From Proteus vulgaris (GTDB taxonomy: Bacteria > Pseudomonadota > Gammaproteobacteria > Enterobacterales > Enterobacteriaceae): a DNA stretch of 64,000 nucleotides. Under the pieces are notes generated by a model that ran no database searches, was not told where the DNA came from, and was given only the letters and a program-made list of their open reading frames with translations. The DNA is taken from positions 20,692 to 84,691 of the forward strand of contig NZ_JAEHOQ010000021.1 in assembly GCF_016239305.1 (NCBI RefSeq), read 5' to 3'. How positions within the stretch are numbered: position 1 is the first letter of the stretch; each line of letters starts with the position of its first letter. Below are positions 50,962-60,683 of this stretch, piece by piece. The translations under genes were made by a program, and so were the position numbers.

Positions 50962-51870
50962 ATGGATATATTTCGCTCTGTAAACAAATTTTCAGTTACG
51001 GCTTTATGCCTTATGGCAACCGTCTTTTTAACCACACCTGCACAAGCAAAAGATAAACTTAAAGTCGTCACTACTTTTACTATTATTCAAGATATCGCAC
51101 AGAATGTCGCAGGAGATGCGGCGATTGTTGAATCAATTACAAAACCTGGTGCTGAAATTCATGACTATCAGCCTACCCCAAAAGATATTGTAAAAGCCCA
51201 AAAAGCTGATTTGATCCTATGGAATGGCTTAAACCTTGAACGCTGGTTCGAGCGTTTTTTTAATGAGTTACGTAATGTTCCTGCGGTTGTAGTAACAGAA
51301 GGCATCACTCCAATGGCAATTAGTGAGGGTGCTTACAAAAACAATCCTAATCCACACGCATGGATGTCACCGAATAATGCATTAATTTATATTGAAAATA
51401 TTCGCAAAGCACTTGTTGAACACGATCCTGATAATGCGGCAGTTTATAATCAAAATGCAGCAAATTACGCAGAGAAAATTAAACAACTTGATGCACCATT
51501 AAGAGAAAGATTATCTCGTATACCACAAGATGATCGTTGGTTAGTTACCAGTGAAGGCGCTTTCAGTTATTTAACTAATGATTATGGTTTTAAAGAAGTT
51601 TATCTATGGCCAATTAATGCAGAAGAACAAGGCACACCACAACAAGTTAAATATGTCATTGATACAGTAAGAAAACACAATATCCCAGTTGTCTTTAGCG
51701 AGAGCACAATTTCAGATAAACCGGCTAAACAAGTTAGTAAAGAAACTGGCGCAAAATACGGTGGCGTTCTTTACGTTGACTCACTTTCCGCTGAAGGCGG
51801 TGAGGTTCCTACTTATATTGATTTAATTACTATCACTGTAGATACAATTGCGAAAGGATTTGGTCAATGA
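50962..51870 (+). CDS. sitA: Iron/manganese ABC transporter substrate-binding protein SitA
   Basis: A cluster-A-I (ZnuA/PsaA type) metal-binding protein of 302 residues. The signal peptide ends near TTPAQAKDK. Expected metal ligands are in [12 protein letters not shown] (His), [10 protein letters not shown] (His), TSEGAFSYL (Glu) and the late LYVDSLS (Asp), the His-His-Glu-Asp set for Mn/Fe, and there is no His-rich zinc loop. It has AAGG eight bases before the ATG. First gene of sitABCD. Confidence 0.94.
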   Translation: MDIFRSVNKFSVTALCLMATVFLTTPAQAKDKLKVVTTFTIIQDIAQNVAGDAAIVESITKPGAEIHDYQPTPKDIVKAQKADLILWNGLNLERWFERFFNELRNVPAVVVTEGITPMAISEGAYKNNPNPHAWMSPNNALIYIENIRKALVEHDPDNAAVYNQNAANYAEKIKQLDAPLRERLSRIPQDDRWLVTSEGAFSYLTNDYGFKEVYLWPINAEEQGTPQQVKYVIDTVRKHNIPVVFSESTISDKPAKQVSKETGAKYGGVLYVDSLSAEGGEVPTYIDLITITVDTIAKGFGQ

Positions 51871-52754
51871 GTAAAATAAAAACGAATCCGACGTTGACAG
51901 TTGATAATGCCACTGTCACCTATAATAATGGTCATACCGCTATCTTTGATGCAAGTTTCTCTATCACAGGCGGCACAATTTGCGCCCTTGTTGGTATCAA
52001 TGGTAGTGGTAAATCCACTCTATTTAAAACCATTATGGGGCTTGTAAAGCCCTCTAAAGGTAAAGTGACATTAAACGATAGCCCTATCCAACAAGCATTA
52101 AAGCAAAACATGATTGCTTATGTTCCACAAACAGAAGAAGTTGACTGGAATTTTCCCGTGCTCGTTTCTGATGTTGTAATGATGGGACGTTATGGAAAAA
52201 TGGGATTTTTTCGTATTCCATCAAAACATGATCATGAGGTTGTTGAAGCATCACTAGAGCGTGTAGGGTTATCCGGATTAGGTCATCGCCAAATTGGTGA
52301 GCTTTCTGGTGGTCAGAAAAAACGAGTCTTTTTAGCACGAGCCATGGCTCAAGAAGGAACCGTATTATTACTTGATGAACCCTTTACTGGTGTCGATGTT
52401 AAAACTGAAAATGCAATTATCGAGCTTTTACGTAATTTACGCGAAGAAGGTCACCTCGTTTTAGTTTCAACACATAACTTAGGAAGTGTGCCTGAATTTT
52501 GTGACCACGTTATTTTAATAAATAGAACCGTATTAGACAGTGGACCAACTGAAACAACCTTTACTCAGAAGAACTTAGAACACGCATTTGGTGGTGTATT
52601 GCGTCATATCAGCTTATCGGGTTCTGATCTTCACGATGACGATGATCCTCGTTCACTTACAGTAATTACTGATGATGAACGCGCGGCCGTTTTTTATGGC
52701 CATCAAAAAGAACATACTCCAGCGCACCAAAGTCAGCGCAAACAAGGAGATTAG
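51867..52754 (+). CDS. sitB: Iron/manganese ABC transporter ATP-binding protein SitB
   Basis: The ATPase subunit, 295 residues, with Walker [10 protein letters not shown], signature [15 protein letters not shown], Walker [13 protein letters not shown] and H-loop STHNLG. A C-terminal tail of about 40 residues is rich in Asp, His and Gln ([21 protein letters not shown]), as in other SitB/YfeB proteins. It overlaps sitA by four bases. Confidence 0.95.
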   Translation: MSKIKTNPTLTVDNATVTYNNGHTAIFDASFSITGGTICALVGINGSGKSTLFKTIMGLVKPSKGKVTLNDSPIQQALKQNMIAYVPQTEEVDWNFPVLVSDVVMMGRYGKMGFFRIPSKHDHEVVEASLERVGLSGLGHRQIGELSGGQKKRVFLARAMAQEGTVLLLDEPFTGVDVKTENAIIELLRNLREEGHLVLVSTHNLGSVPEFCDHVILINRTVLDSGPTETTFTQKNLEHAFGGVLRHISLSGSDLHDDDDPRSLTVITDDERAAVFYGHQKEHTPAHQSQRKQGD

Positions 52755-52756
52755 CC

Positions 52757-53668
52757 ATGCTAGATTTACTCCTGCAGCCTTTTGAATATAACTATATGGT
52801 GAAAGCTATTTGGGTAAGTGCCTTAGTAGGCGCTGTCTGTGCGTTTCTTTCATCCTATCTTATTTTAAAAGGTTGGTCATTAATGGGAGATGCCCTTTCC
52901 CACTCCGTTGTTCCTGGTGTTGCGGGGGCTTATATATTAGGTTTACCTTATGCGGTCGGTGCTTTTTTTACGGGTTTACTCGCCGCATTATCAATGACAT
53001 TTATTCGCCATATCACACGCCTTCGTGAAGATGCTGTTATTGGCTTTATTTTCTCCACTTTTTTTGCCTTTGGTCTGTTGCTGGTTTCGCTTAAACCGAC
53101 AGCCGTCAACGTTCAAACCATCATCCTCGGGAATATTTTAGGTATTGCTGATGAAGATGTTTGGCAAGTTGTTATTATTACAGGCGTCTCTTTTCTCGTC
53201 TTGTTTTGTATTTGGAAAGACTTGCTAGTAGTTTTTTTTGATGAAATCCATGCCAGATCTATTGGTCTATCACCTTTAAAATTAAAAATTATCTTTTTTA
53301 CTTTATTAAGTGCTTGCACTGTTGCTGCACTTCAAACTGTTGGTGCCATTCTGGTCATTGCAATGGTTGTAACGCCTGGCGCAACGGCTTATCTACTCAC
53401 CGATCAGTTTAAACGGCTTGCTATTATTGCTATCTTCATTGGCACAATAACCAGCGCTGTTGGTGCCTATCTTAGCTATTTCTTTAATGGTGCAACGGGT
53501 GGCGTAATTGTCACAATGCAAACTGCACTTTTTTTATTAGCATTCTTATTTGCACCTAAACACGGCATGCTAGCTGCGCGTCGCCGTGCTCGCCAAAGCT
53601 CACAACAGTTAATCTCACAATCTCATCAGAGCCAAGAAGCCCCAAAACAAGAAGAGGTGAAACTATGA
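52757..53668 (+). CDS. sitC: Iron/manganese ABC transporter permease SitC
   Basis: One of two ZnuB/MntB-type permeases, 303 residues with about eight membrane segments. The family segment LILKGWSLMGDALSHSVVPG is present. The hydrophilic tail of about 30 residues after the last helix is Gln/Ser-rich. It lies two bases after sitB and overlaps sitD by four. Confidence 0.95.
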   Translation: MLDLLLQPFEYNYMVKAIWVSALVGAVCAFLSSYLILKGWSLMGDALSHSVVPGVAGAYILGLPYAVGAFFTGLLAALSMTFIRHITRLREDAVIGFIFSTFFAFGLLLVSLKPTAVNVQTIILGNILGIADEDVWQVVIITGVSFLVLFCIWKDLLVVFFDEIHARSIGLSPLKLKIIFFTLLSACTVAALQTVGAILVIAMVVTPGATAYLLTDQFKRLAIIAIFIGTITSAVGAYLSYFFNGATGGVIVTMQTALFLLAFLFAPKHGMLAARRRARQSSQQLISQSHQSQEAPKQEEVKL

Positions 53669-54522
53669 ATGAGCTAATTGAATTTTTCATTGAACCATTT
53701 CAATATCCTTTCATGCAACGGGCTATTATTGCCGCTATCATTATCGGGATCGCCTGCGCTATTTTATCTTGTTATATGGTTTTAAAAGGCTGGTCATTGA
53801 TGGGGGATGCTATCTCTCACGCAGTGTTACCCGGTGTAGTTCTTGCTTATGTCACTGCAATTCCATTAACGGTAGGTGCCTTTCTTTCTGGCTTGTTTTG
53901 TTCGTTTGCCACTGGCTATTTAAAAGAGCACAGTCGTATTAAAGAAGATACTGTGATGGGAATTGTATTCTCAGGTATGTTTGCTGTAGGTTTGGTTATT
54001 TTTGCCAGTGTCGATACAGACCAACATTTAATGCATATTTTATTTGGTAATATTTTGGGTATAACGCCAGATGTATTAACTCAAATTAGTATTATTTGTT
54101 TAATTACCATCACTATCATGCTAGTTAAGCAAAAAGATTTTATGCTTTATTGTTTCGATCCTAATCAAGCAAGGATCGTTGGTTTGCCTGTTACCTTATT
54201 GCACTATGGTTTACTGTCTATTTTGGCATTAACTATCGTTGCTTCAATGCAGGCCGTTGGGATTATTTTAGTTGTCGCCATGCTTATTTCACCAGGGATC
54301 ACTGCATATTTATTAACACGTAGTTTCTCTCGTATGATAATGCTGGCTATTATATTTTCTGTCGCATCCAGTGTTATTGGTACATTTATTAGTTTCCATA
54401 TTGATGGTGCAACAGGTCCATGTATTGTGCTAACTCAAGCTATATTCTTTATTATTGCGTTATTATGTAATCAGATTAAATTAGCAAAAATAAAGCGACA
54501 AACGAAACCCGCGAATGCCTGA
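53665..54522 (+). CDS. sitD: Iron/manganese ABC transporter permease SitD
   Basis: The second permease, 285 residues, clearly paralogous to SitC and sharing MVLKGWSLMGDAISHAVLPG. SitC and SitD would form the heterodimeric membrane channel. It is the last gene of sitABCD and is followed by a strong terminator. Confidence 0.95.
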   Translation: MNELIEFFIEPFQYPFMQRAIIAAIIIGIACAILSCYMVLKGWSLMGDAISHAVLPGVVLAYVTAIPLTVGAFLSGLFCSFATGYLKEHSRIKEDTVMGIVFSGMFAVGLVIFASVDTDQHLMHILFGNILGITPDVLTQISIICLITITIMLVKQKDFMLYCFDPNQARIVGLPVTLLHYGLLSILALTIVASMQAVGIILVVAMLISPGITAYLLTRSFSRMIMLAIIFSVASSVIGTFISFHIDGATGPCIVLTQAIFFIIALLCNQIKLAKIKRQTKPANA

Positions 54523-54541
54523 TAATCTCCTTTATCTTCAC

Positions 54542-54568
54542 AAAAACGGGATAATCATCCCGTTTTTT
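54542..54568 (+). terminator. Terminator of the sit operon
   Basis: AAAAACGGGA and TCCCGTTTTT make a ten-bp stem with a T-run, 20 bp after sitD. Confidence 0.93.
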
Positions 54569-54676
54569 AGCTTTATACTTTATTGATCTAATTAAAGTGT
54601 TATTGTCATAAGATAAACATCGCTCGTTATTATTTTATTTGGGTCTACTGAGTAAACAACTTTGCGAGGTGTAAGT

Positions 54677-55549
54677 ATGTGGCAGAATATAGGTCGTTTA
54701 CTGGAATCAAACTTAGGATTTTCAGCAAAGATAAACGAAAAAACTCACCTTTCTAGTGGCGATATTCACCATACATGGAAAATTTATTATGGTGATACAC
54801 CCGTCTTTGTAAAATCCAACTTACGTGAGTTTCTGCCTAATTTTAAAAATGAAGCAGAACAACTTGAAATGTTGGCAAAAAGCCAAACAATACGTACTCC
54901 TCGTGTTCTGGGCATTGGTAATAGTAAAGATGCCAGCTTCTTACTTCTTGAATTTTTACCTGTTCAACCTTTTACACCTCATAGTGCTTATTGCTTTGGT
55001 CAACAATTAGCAAGGCTACATCAATGGGAAGATCAACCTAGTTATGGTTTTGATTTTGATACTCAAATCGACACAACCCCTCAACTAAATGGCTGGGAAA
55101 AACGCTGGAACCACTTTTATTCTGAAAAACGTATTGGCTTTCAACTGCAACTAGCATCAGAAAAAGGAATGGTCTTTGGTGATATCGATGAGATCACCCA
55201 AATTATTCATCATCGTCTTGCTGATCATAATCCACAACCGTCTTTGCTTCATGGCAACTTGTGGCCTAAAAACTGCGCCGCAATTGGTCAATCTGAAGGT
55301 ACAGTTTTTGATCCTGCGTGTTATTGGGGAGATAGAGAATGTGATATAGCGATGTTGCCACTTTGTACGGCAGTACCCGCTAATATTTTTGATGGTTATC
55401 AGAGTGTCTGGCCGTTATCTGAAAAATTTCTATTACGTCAGCCTATTTATCAACTCTATTTCTTTCTCAACCGTTGCAATCTATTTGGTGGCGAAGAAGA
55501 TTATCTAGAAGCCCGAAAAATTATTGATGATTTATTAGTCACCCCCTGA
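54677..55549 (+). CDS. yniA: Fructosamine kinase family protein YniA with altered catalytic Asp
   Basis: A 290-residue protein of the fructosamine/ketosamine-3-kinase family with an aminoglycoside phosphotransferase-like fold, matching E. coli YniA throughout. Family members phosphorylate sugar-amine adducts for protein repair. The Mg-binding FDPACYWGDRECD is intact, but the catalytic loop reads LLHGNLWPKNC where the family has HGDLW, so the catalytic base position 194 is Asn (codon AAC at 55256-55258). ATG 54677 has GAGG seven bases before it. The neighbours yniB and hxpB are as in E. coli. Confidence 0.9.
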   Translation: MWQNIGRLLESNLGFSAKINEKTHLSSGDIHHTWKIYYGDTPVFVKSNLREFLPNFKNEAEQLEMLAKSQTIRTPRVLGIGNSKDASFLLLEFLPVQPFTPHSAYCFGQQLARLHQWEDQPSYGFDFDTQIDTTPQLNGWEKRWNHFYSEKRIGFQLQLASEKGMVFGDIDEITQIIHHRLADHNPQPSLLHGNLWPKNCAAIGQSEGTVFDPACYWGDRECDIAMLPLCTAVPANIFDGYQSVWPLSEKFLLRQPIYQLYFFLNRCNLFGGEEDYLEARKIIDDLLVTP

Positions 55550-55595
55550 TAAAAGATAAAAAACAGTTTAAAAACAGATAATAAGCTAAAAATAT

Positions 55596-55635
55596 AACCT
55601 CGCCAGTTCACATTGATTGCGCGAGGTTTATTTTC
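55596..55635. terminator. Hairpin between convergent yniA and yniB
   Basis: AACCTCGC (55596-55603) pairs with GCGAGGTT (55621-55628), followed on the plus strand by TATTTTCCCTTC. It lies between the two convergent stops and most likely serves yniA. Confidence 0.65.
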
Positions 55636-55681
55636 CCTTCAGTTAGATAAATGAACTATCCTCGTTCATTATAAAATACTA

Positions 55682-56221
55682 TTACCAGCCTAAAAACTTT
55701 AGCAAGAAATATCCAATTGCCATGACAATAATTGGTGATAGATAAAGCACCATAATTTGAGTAAAAATAGTATGTCGTGGTAATTTGATATTTTGTTGTA
55801 ACTCTTCCGCAGTGACACCACTTTTCATCGCTCGTTCAATAATAAGCTGATCTTGTATATTTTCTTTTAAATACTTAACTTGGCGATAAATGCGTAATCC
55901 CGATGCACTAAACGCTAATCCAACAAACATAAAAAGAAAAATAACAAAGAAAGTGATATTTTCCTGACTAAATTCCATTTGTGTATTAGGGATAGGTGAA
56001 TTTCGCCAAAAGAAGCCTAAAAATGGTGTATTAAATTGCACCATTTCTGCTAACACACGAAAAAAATCATTGATCACAGCATTTACACCATCACCACTTG
56101 GACGTTGGATTGCAGCCAATCCTATCAACGACACTGTAGTAGAAATAAAGGCAGGAATAAAAATAAGCCAACCAAGAACGCGCTTTGAAATGGCATATAA
56201 TCCTGCATATTGATAACTCAT
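55682..56221 (-). CDS. yniB: Inner membrane protein YniB
   Basis: A 179-residue protein with three or four membrane segments (about 13-35, 85-107 and 150-175), matching E. coli YniB in length and in segments such as KRVLGWLIFIPAFISTTVSL and FNTPFLGFFWRNSPIPN. No function is known. ATG 56221 has GAGG five bases before it. It is divergent from hxpB, with about 200 bp between. Confidence 0.88.
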   Translation of the reverse strand: MSYQYAGLYAISKRVLGWLIFIPAFISTTVSLIGLAAIQRPSGDGVNAVINDFFRVLAEMVQFNTPFLGFFWRNSPIPNTQMEFSQENITFFVIFLFMFVGLAFSASGLRIYRQVKYLKENIQDQLIIERAMKSGVTAEELQQNIKLPRHTIFTQIMVLYLSPIIVMAIGYFLLKFLGW

Positions 56222-56420
56222 CACATCCTCACTAGTAGAATTCGTCAATATTTATCTGTTTATCGTAGTCTAATTAACGGCTAATACGACAATATATTAA
56301 TAGTAGCCATTCTCTCTATTTATTTTACTAAATAAATAAGAAACTGATTAAAAAGATTTTCTTTGTAACTCTTGCTACAATCGCCATTCGACAACATAGA
56401 CCTTATTTATGGAGAGTAAC

Positions 56421-57089
56421 ATGTCTTTTAAATTCCCTATTGAAGCTGCTATTTTTGATATGGATGGTTTATTAATCGACTCTGAACCATTTTGGCAGCA
56501 AGCAGAACATGAGGTCTTTGCTGAATTAGGCGTCGATTTATCCCTTTCATCGGCAATGCCCGATATGGTTGGATTAAGAATAAACGAAGTTATTGATTTA
56601 TGGTATAGAGCCTCACCATGGCAAGGCGTTTCAAAACAAGAAGCAAAACAAAAAATGGTTTCTCGTGTTGTCAAATTGGTTGAAGAAACCAAACCATTAT
56701 TACCCGGTGTCGAACATGCATTAGAACTTTGTAAATCATCAGGATTGAAAATTGCGTTAGCATCAGCCTCTCCTGATTTTATGCTTGAGCGTGTACTTGA
56801 GTTATTTAATATTCGTCATTATTTCTCAGCTGTAGTGTCTGCTGATGAATTACCACACAGTAAGCCACATCCAGAAGTTTATCTAAATGCGGCCAAAGCA
56901 CTTAATCTTGACCCTATCCACTGTGTTTCATTAGAAGATTCTCGTAATGGTATGATTGCCTGTAAAGGTGCAAGAATGCGTTCTATCGTTGTACCAGCAG
57001 TAACTCAATTTAATGATAAGCAATGGGGTTTAGCTGATGTGAAAATCGCCTCTCTTAATGAGTTAACACAACTACATTTATTAGGTTAG
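56421..57089 (+). CDS. hxpB: HAD family hexitol phosphatase HxpB (YniC)
   Basis: A HAD-superfamily beta-phosphoglucomutase-like phosphatase of 222 residues, the E. coli length. Motif I AIFDMDGLLIDSEP (nucleophile Asp), motif II LASASP, motif III Lys in HSKPHPEVY and motif IV LEDSRNGM are all present. The E. coli enzyme acts on 2-deoxyglucose 6-phosphate and hexitol phosphates. ATG 56421 has GGAG six bases before it; an ATG at 56409 overlaps that site. Confidence 0.93.
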   Translation: MSFKFPIEAAIFDMDGLLIDSEPFWQQAEHEVFAELGVDLSLSSAMPDMVGLRINEVIDLWYRASPWQGVSKQEAKQKMVSRVVKLVEETKPLLPGVEHALELCKSSGLKIALASASPDFMLERVLELFNIRHYFSAVVSADELPHSKPHPEVYLNAAKALNLDPIHCVSLEDSRNGMIACKGARMRSIVVPAVTQFNDKQWGLADVKIASLNELTQLHLLG

Positions 57090-57100
57090 TTTCCATCAAT

Positions 57101-57136
57101 AAAAGGGATATTTTGCTTTATTAGATATCCCTTTTG
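57101..57136 (+). terminator. Terminator after hxpB
   Basis: AAAAGGGATAT (57101-57111) pairs perfectly with ATATCCCTTTT (57125-57135), 12 bp after the hxpB stop. Confidence 0.82.
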
Positions 57137-57363
57137 TTCTGCCTCTAACACTTCTTTCATCAATACGATTCTTTTTACTCTTTATGTTTTTTTACTCATT
57201 TGCCTTAATACCACCAGCACTCATTCTACCATTTAGGTTTTTATCCTAAATTCGATCATTTTTAAACCAATCAAATAAAACATTTCTGTTATTACTTAAT
57301 ATTTAAGACAATTTTTATCTTTTTTGTCTGTTAGTTATCATCAAAACCTTTTATACTTTATCA

Positions 57364-57379
57364 CTGTATAAATGAACAG
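57364..57379. promoter_or_regulatory. LexA (SOS) box upstream of ydjM
   Basis: CTGTATAAATGAACAG has the exact CTGT-N8-ACAG form and an AT-rich centre. It ends 18 bp before the ydjM start. E. coli ydjM is a known LexA-regulated gene, so the regulation is conserved. Confidence 0.88.
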
Positions 57380-57397
57380 CAAACGAACAGACTTGGA

Positions 57398-57964
57398 ATG
57401 ACTGCAGAAGGACATTTACTTTTTTCTGTCGCAACACTTGTGTTAGCACAGAAACTTGAAATAACGCCAGCTCTCGCTCATGGTGATTGGTTTCACATGA
57501 TCCCTGCTGTCTTATTAGGTTCACTTTTGCCAGACTTAGATCATCCAGGCTCTATCCTTGGACGATTGTTCCGTATTATTTCTCTGCCCTTATCAAAACT
57601 TTGTGGTCACCGAGGTTTCACTCATAGCCTACTTGCATTTTGTGGTTTAGCGATTTTATGGGAAACCCAAATTTCACCACGCTGGGAAATTTCCGCAGAT
57701 ATCTTTCATGCACTTTTACTTGGTTATCTTAGCCATCTCATTGCTGATATGTTAACCCCCGCAGGAGTTCCTTTCCTATGGCCTTTAAAAATACGCTTTG
57801 CGCTACCTATTTTAGGTAAAAAGAATAACAAAAAAGGTGAGCGTTTTATCTCTGTTCTTATTCTTGTTGGTGCACTTTTTTTGCCACCACACCTTACTGT
57901 TACACTGCCTTCGCAAGTCAATAATTGGTTACAGATGTACCACGACAAGCGCACTAATTTTTAA
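57398..57964 (+). CDS. ydjM: LexA-regulated inner membrane metal-dependent hydrolase YdjM
   Basis: A 188-residue YdjM-family (YbcI/LexA-binding) membrane protein. It has several hydrophobic segments and metal-binding-like histidines: MTAEGHLLFSVA at the start, LLPDLDHPGSILG, CGHRGFTHSLLAF and GYLSHLIADMLTPAGVPFLW. The role in the SOS response is not known. The LexA box lies just upstream. The gene order hxpB-ydjM-tcyP agrees with E. coli. Confidence 0.92.
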   Translation: MTAEGHLLFSVATLVLAQKLEITPALAHGDWFHMIPAVLLGSLLPDLDHPGSILGRLFRIISLPLSKLCGHRGFTHSLLAFCGLAILWETQISPRWEISADIFHALLLGYLSHLIADMLTPAGVPFLWPLKIRFALPILGKKNNKKGERFISVLILVGALFLPPHLTVTLPSQVNNWLQMYHDKRTNF

Positions 57965-58206
57965 CACCCTCTGACAAAACCCTACGTTTCTCTATTTATT
58001 TATAAATTCTTACATCTTTTTATGCCTATTTTCTTGTCTTTATAACTAAACGATTATATAAAAGAATAATTAATTATAAAAAGTTATTAACAATCCTGTT
58101 ACCCTATAACGAGTTGATGCTGTTATATCCTTTCTTACTATCTAAGAACTCATATCGCATACAATCGTCGAAATTATATAAATAAAGATCTCGTTGGAGA
58201 GTTAAG

Positions 58207-59598
58207 ATGAATTTTCCGTTAATCATTAACGTACTCGTCTTTGTTGTGTTATTACTCGTCTTGGCTAAATTAAGTCAACGTCAGTGGAGCCTTTCAAAGA
58301 AAGTTCTTGTTGGTTTAGTTTTTGGTGTTGCTTTTGGATTAGCGCTACACGCATTCTATGACTCGCACGATCCTATTATTAAAGAATCTATTCTATGGTT
58401 TAATATCGTGGGTAATGGTTATGTTCAGCTATTACAAATGATCATTATGCCATTAGTATTTGCCTCTATTCTCAGTGCCGTTGCTCGTTTACATCAAGCA
58501 TCATCGCTAGGCAAAATCAGTGGGTTAACTATTGGTACATTATTATTCACCACCGCTATTTCTGCATTAATTGGTATTGTAATCGCCAATTTATTTGGTT
58601 TAACCGCAGAAGGCTTAGTGCAAGGTGAACAAGAAGCACAGCGCCTAATTGCGCTTGAACAAAATTACATGGGTAAAGTTTCTGACTTAACCATGCCACA
58701 GCTTATTTTGTCATTTATTCCTAAAAACCCATTTGCTGATCTAACTGGTGCAAGCTCAACATCAATTATTAGCGTCGTTATCTTTGCTACTTTCTTAGGT
58801 ATGGCTGCGCTGAAATTACTCAAAGAAGACCAGCCTCGTGGCGAAAAAGTCTTAGTTGCAATTGATTGCTTACAATCATGGATCATGAAGCTAGTTCGTA
58901 TTGTTATGATGTTAACCCCTTATGGTGTTATGGCGCTGATGACTAAAGTTGTTGCCAGCTCAAATATGCACGACATCATTCAATTAGGAAGCTTTGTTGT
59001 TGCCTCTTATGTTGCTATTGGCTTAATGTTTGTGGTTCATGGATTACTAGTTAGTTTTACAGGTTTAAATCCCGTTAAATTCTTCAAAAAAGCGGGTCCA
59101 TTATTAGCATTTGCATTTACTAGCCGTTCAAGTGCTGCAAGTATCCCGTTAAATATTGAAACACAAATCAAACGTGTGGGTGTGCCAGAATCTATTGCTA
59201 GCTTCTCATCGTCTTTTGGTACAACGATTGGCCAAAATGGTTGTGCTGGTATCTACCCTGCAATGCTCGCTGTTATGGTTGCACCAACTGTGGGTATTAA
59301 CCCATTAGATCCAATGTGGATTGCCACTTTAGTTGCTATCGTAACAGTCAGCTCTGCGGGTGTTGCGGGCGTGGGTGGTGGTGCCACATTCGCGGCTCTT
59401 ATCGTTCTGCCTGCAATGGGTCTACCTGTTACATTAGTTGCCCTATTAATCTCTGTAGAGCCATTAATTGATATGGGACGTACCGCATTAAATGTCAGTG
59501 GTTCAATGACTGCAGGTACAATCACTAGCCAAATTATGGGGCAAACGGATAAAGCAGTCTTCAACCAAGATGAAGAAACAGAACTTACAGTAAAATAA
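58207..59598 (+). CDS. tcyP: L-cystine:cation symporter TcyP
   Basis: A DAACS-family sodium/dicarboxylate-type symporter of 463 residues, identical in length to E. coli TcyP (YdjN). It has about eight membrane helices and the characteristic serine-rich hairpin [14 protein letters not shown]. TcyP imports L-cystine and some analogues. The gene has AGGAG-type sequence (GGAGAG) seven bases before the ATG. It is followed by a strong terminator. Confidence 0.94.
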   Translation: MNFPLIINVLVFVVLLLVLAKLSQRQWSLSKKVLVGLVFGVAFGLALHAFYDSHDPIIKESILWFNIVGNGYVQLLQMIIMPLVFASILSAVARLHQASSLGKISGLTIGTLLFTTAISALIGIVIANLFGLTAEGLVQGEQEAQRLIALEQNYMGKVSDLTMPQLILSFIPKNPFADLTGASSTSIISVVIFATFLGMAALKLLKEDQPRGEKVLVAIDCLQSWIMKLVRIVMMLTPYGVMALMTKVVASSNMHDIIQLGSFVVASYVAIGLMFVVHGLLVSFTGLNPVKFFKKAGPLLAFAFTSRSSAASIPLNIETQIKRVGVPESIASFSSSFGTTIGQNGCAGIYPAMLAVMVAPTVGINPLDPMWIATLVAIVTVSSAGVAGVGGGATFAALIVLPAMGLPVTLVALLISVEPLIDMGRTALNVSGSMTAGTITSQIMGQTDKAVFNQDEETELTVK

Positions 59599-59622
59599 AC
59601 TTTATCTACCTCTATTGATAAT

Positions 59623-59652
59623 AGCCAGTTCATTTGAACTGGCTTTTTTTTG
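59623..59652 (+). terminator. Terminator after tcyP
   Basis: AGCCAGTTC (59623-59631) and GAACTGGCT (59636-59644) form a perfect nine-bp stem with an ATTT loop and a run of T. Confidence 0.95.
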
Positions 59653-59734
59653 TATCTATATTAAGTTACATATCTTCTATCTATGCCATTAACCAATATC
59701 AATAAAAAACCTATAAATATAGCAAGGTAAAATC

Positions 59735-60598
59735 GTGCAAAAAATTATGCGAGTTTTGCGAAAGCTCTATAAGTATGAAAATAGTCAATATGATCCTGAA
59801 CGCCAAGTTTCTCTTTATCATTTTGATGTCCTTTCAGAAAAGGAGAAAAACATATTATTAGAAGCCAACTGGCAACCTAATATTATTGAAAAATTTGCGG
59901 ATCACTCTGATGTAATTAATCAATTACATCGTTTAAAAAACAATCCCTTACTCACTCAAAAACGTTGTTTAGATGCATTTGTTGCTGGTGTTGGTGGCAG
60001 CTATCTTAGAGGGCGCTCTGTTTTAGGTGCTTTCCATAAATTACAAAATTTGCCATTACATGATTATGACGAAAAGCCTCAATATACCTGTTGTTGGCTT
60101 TGTAGTGATAGCAACCAACAAAAGCATATTAATGATAGTTATTTTCAATATTGCCTCTATTACGGCAATTCTTATACTGGCAATCCCTCTTATGCTTACC
60201 TGAATTTAAAACACTTGCTAACGGTCTCTCCTGTTAGTCCAACGCAGGCAGACAAAGAGACCTTTAAGCAATTACTTCATTTATTACGTAACGCCCCTGA
60301 GGATGAAACACCGGGTAAGTTTGAAAAACGATTAAATGAAGCTAAATTAATTTCTGGAGATAAATACACCAAGCGGGGTATTTTGCACTCACTTGCTTTA
60401 GTGGGTGTTATTCCCAATACCTTTATTTCATTATCTTTAAATAGCTGGACCAATTTTGGTGATATTACCATCGCTGAAAATCAGCTTAATAACACCAAAG
60501 GACGTTCTGATATGGAGATGCCATGGGCTGGATGGAAAGGTAATCTCAAGATTGATGAAGACAAAGTCATAGCTTATTTTGGAGAATATTTAGATTAA
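59735..60598 (+). CDS. Uncharacterised soluble protein with a Cys-rich central motif
   Basis: I do not recognise this 287-residue protein. It has no signal peptide or membrane segment. Notable are a basic N-terminus (MQKIMRVLRKLYKYENSQYD), a central TCCWLCSDSNQQKH (about 119-132) with three Cys and a nearby His that could bind metal, and a conserved-looking C-terminus MEMPWAGWKGNLKIDEDKV. The start is GTG at 59735, with AAGG seven bases before it. It lies alone between the tcyP terminator and a bidirectional terminator shared with htpX. Not part of the E. coli gene order, so probably acquired. Confidence 0.75.
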   Translation: MQKIMRVLRKLYKYENSQYDPERQVSLYHFDVLSEKEKNILLEANWQPNIIEKFADHSDVINQLHRLKNNPLLTQKRCLDAFVAGVGGSYLRGRSVLGAFHKLQNLPLHDYDEKPQYTCCWLCSDSNQQKHINDSYFQYCLYYGNSYTGNPSYAYLNLKHLLTVSPVSPTQADKETFKQLLHLLRNAPEDETPGKFEKRLNEAKLISGDKYTKRGILHSLALVGVIPNTFISLSLNSWTNFGDITIAENQLNNTKGRSDMEMPWAGWKGNLKIDEDKVIAYFGEYLD

Positions 60599-60616
60599 AT
60601 ATCAATATTCACCATA

Positions 60617-60652
60617 AAAAAAACGCCCAATACTGTTCATATTGAGCGTTTA
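60617..60652. terminator. Bidirectional terminator between the unknown gene and htpX
   Basis: AACGCCCAATA and TATTGAGCGTT pair with one mismatch and are flanked by A-rich sequence on the left and T residues on the right. Confidence 0.8.
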
Positions 60653-60683
60653 AATGTTGGTGTTAATTCATCACCTTTAATAC

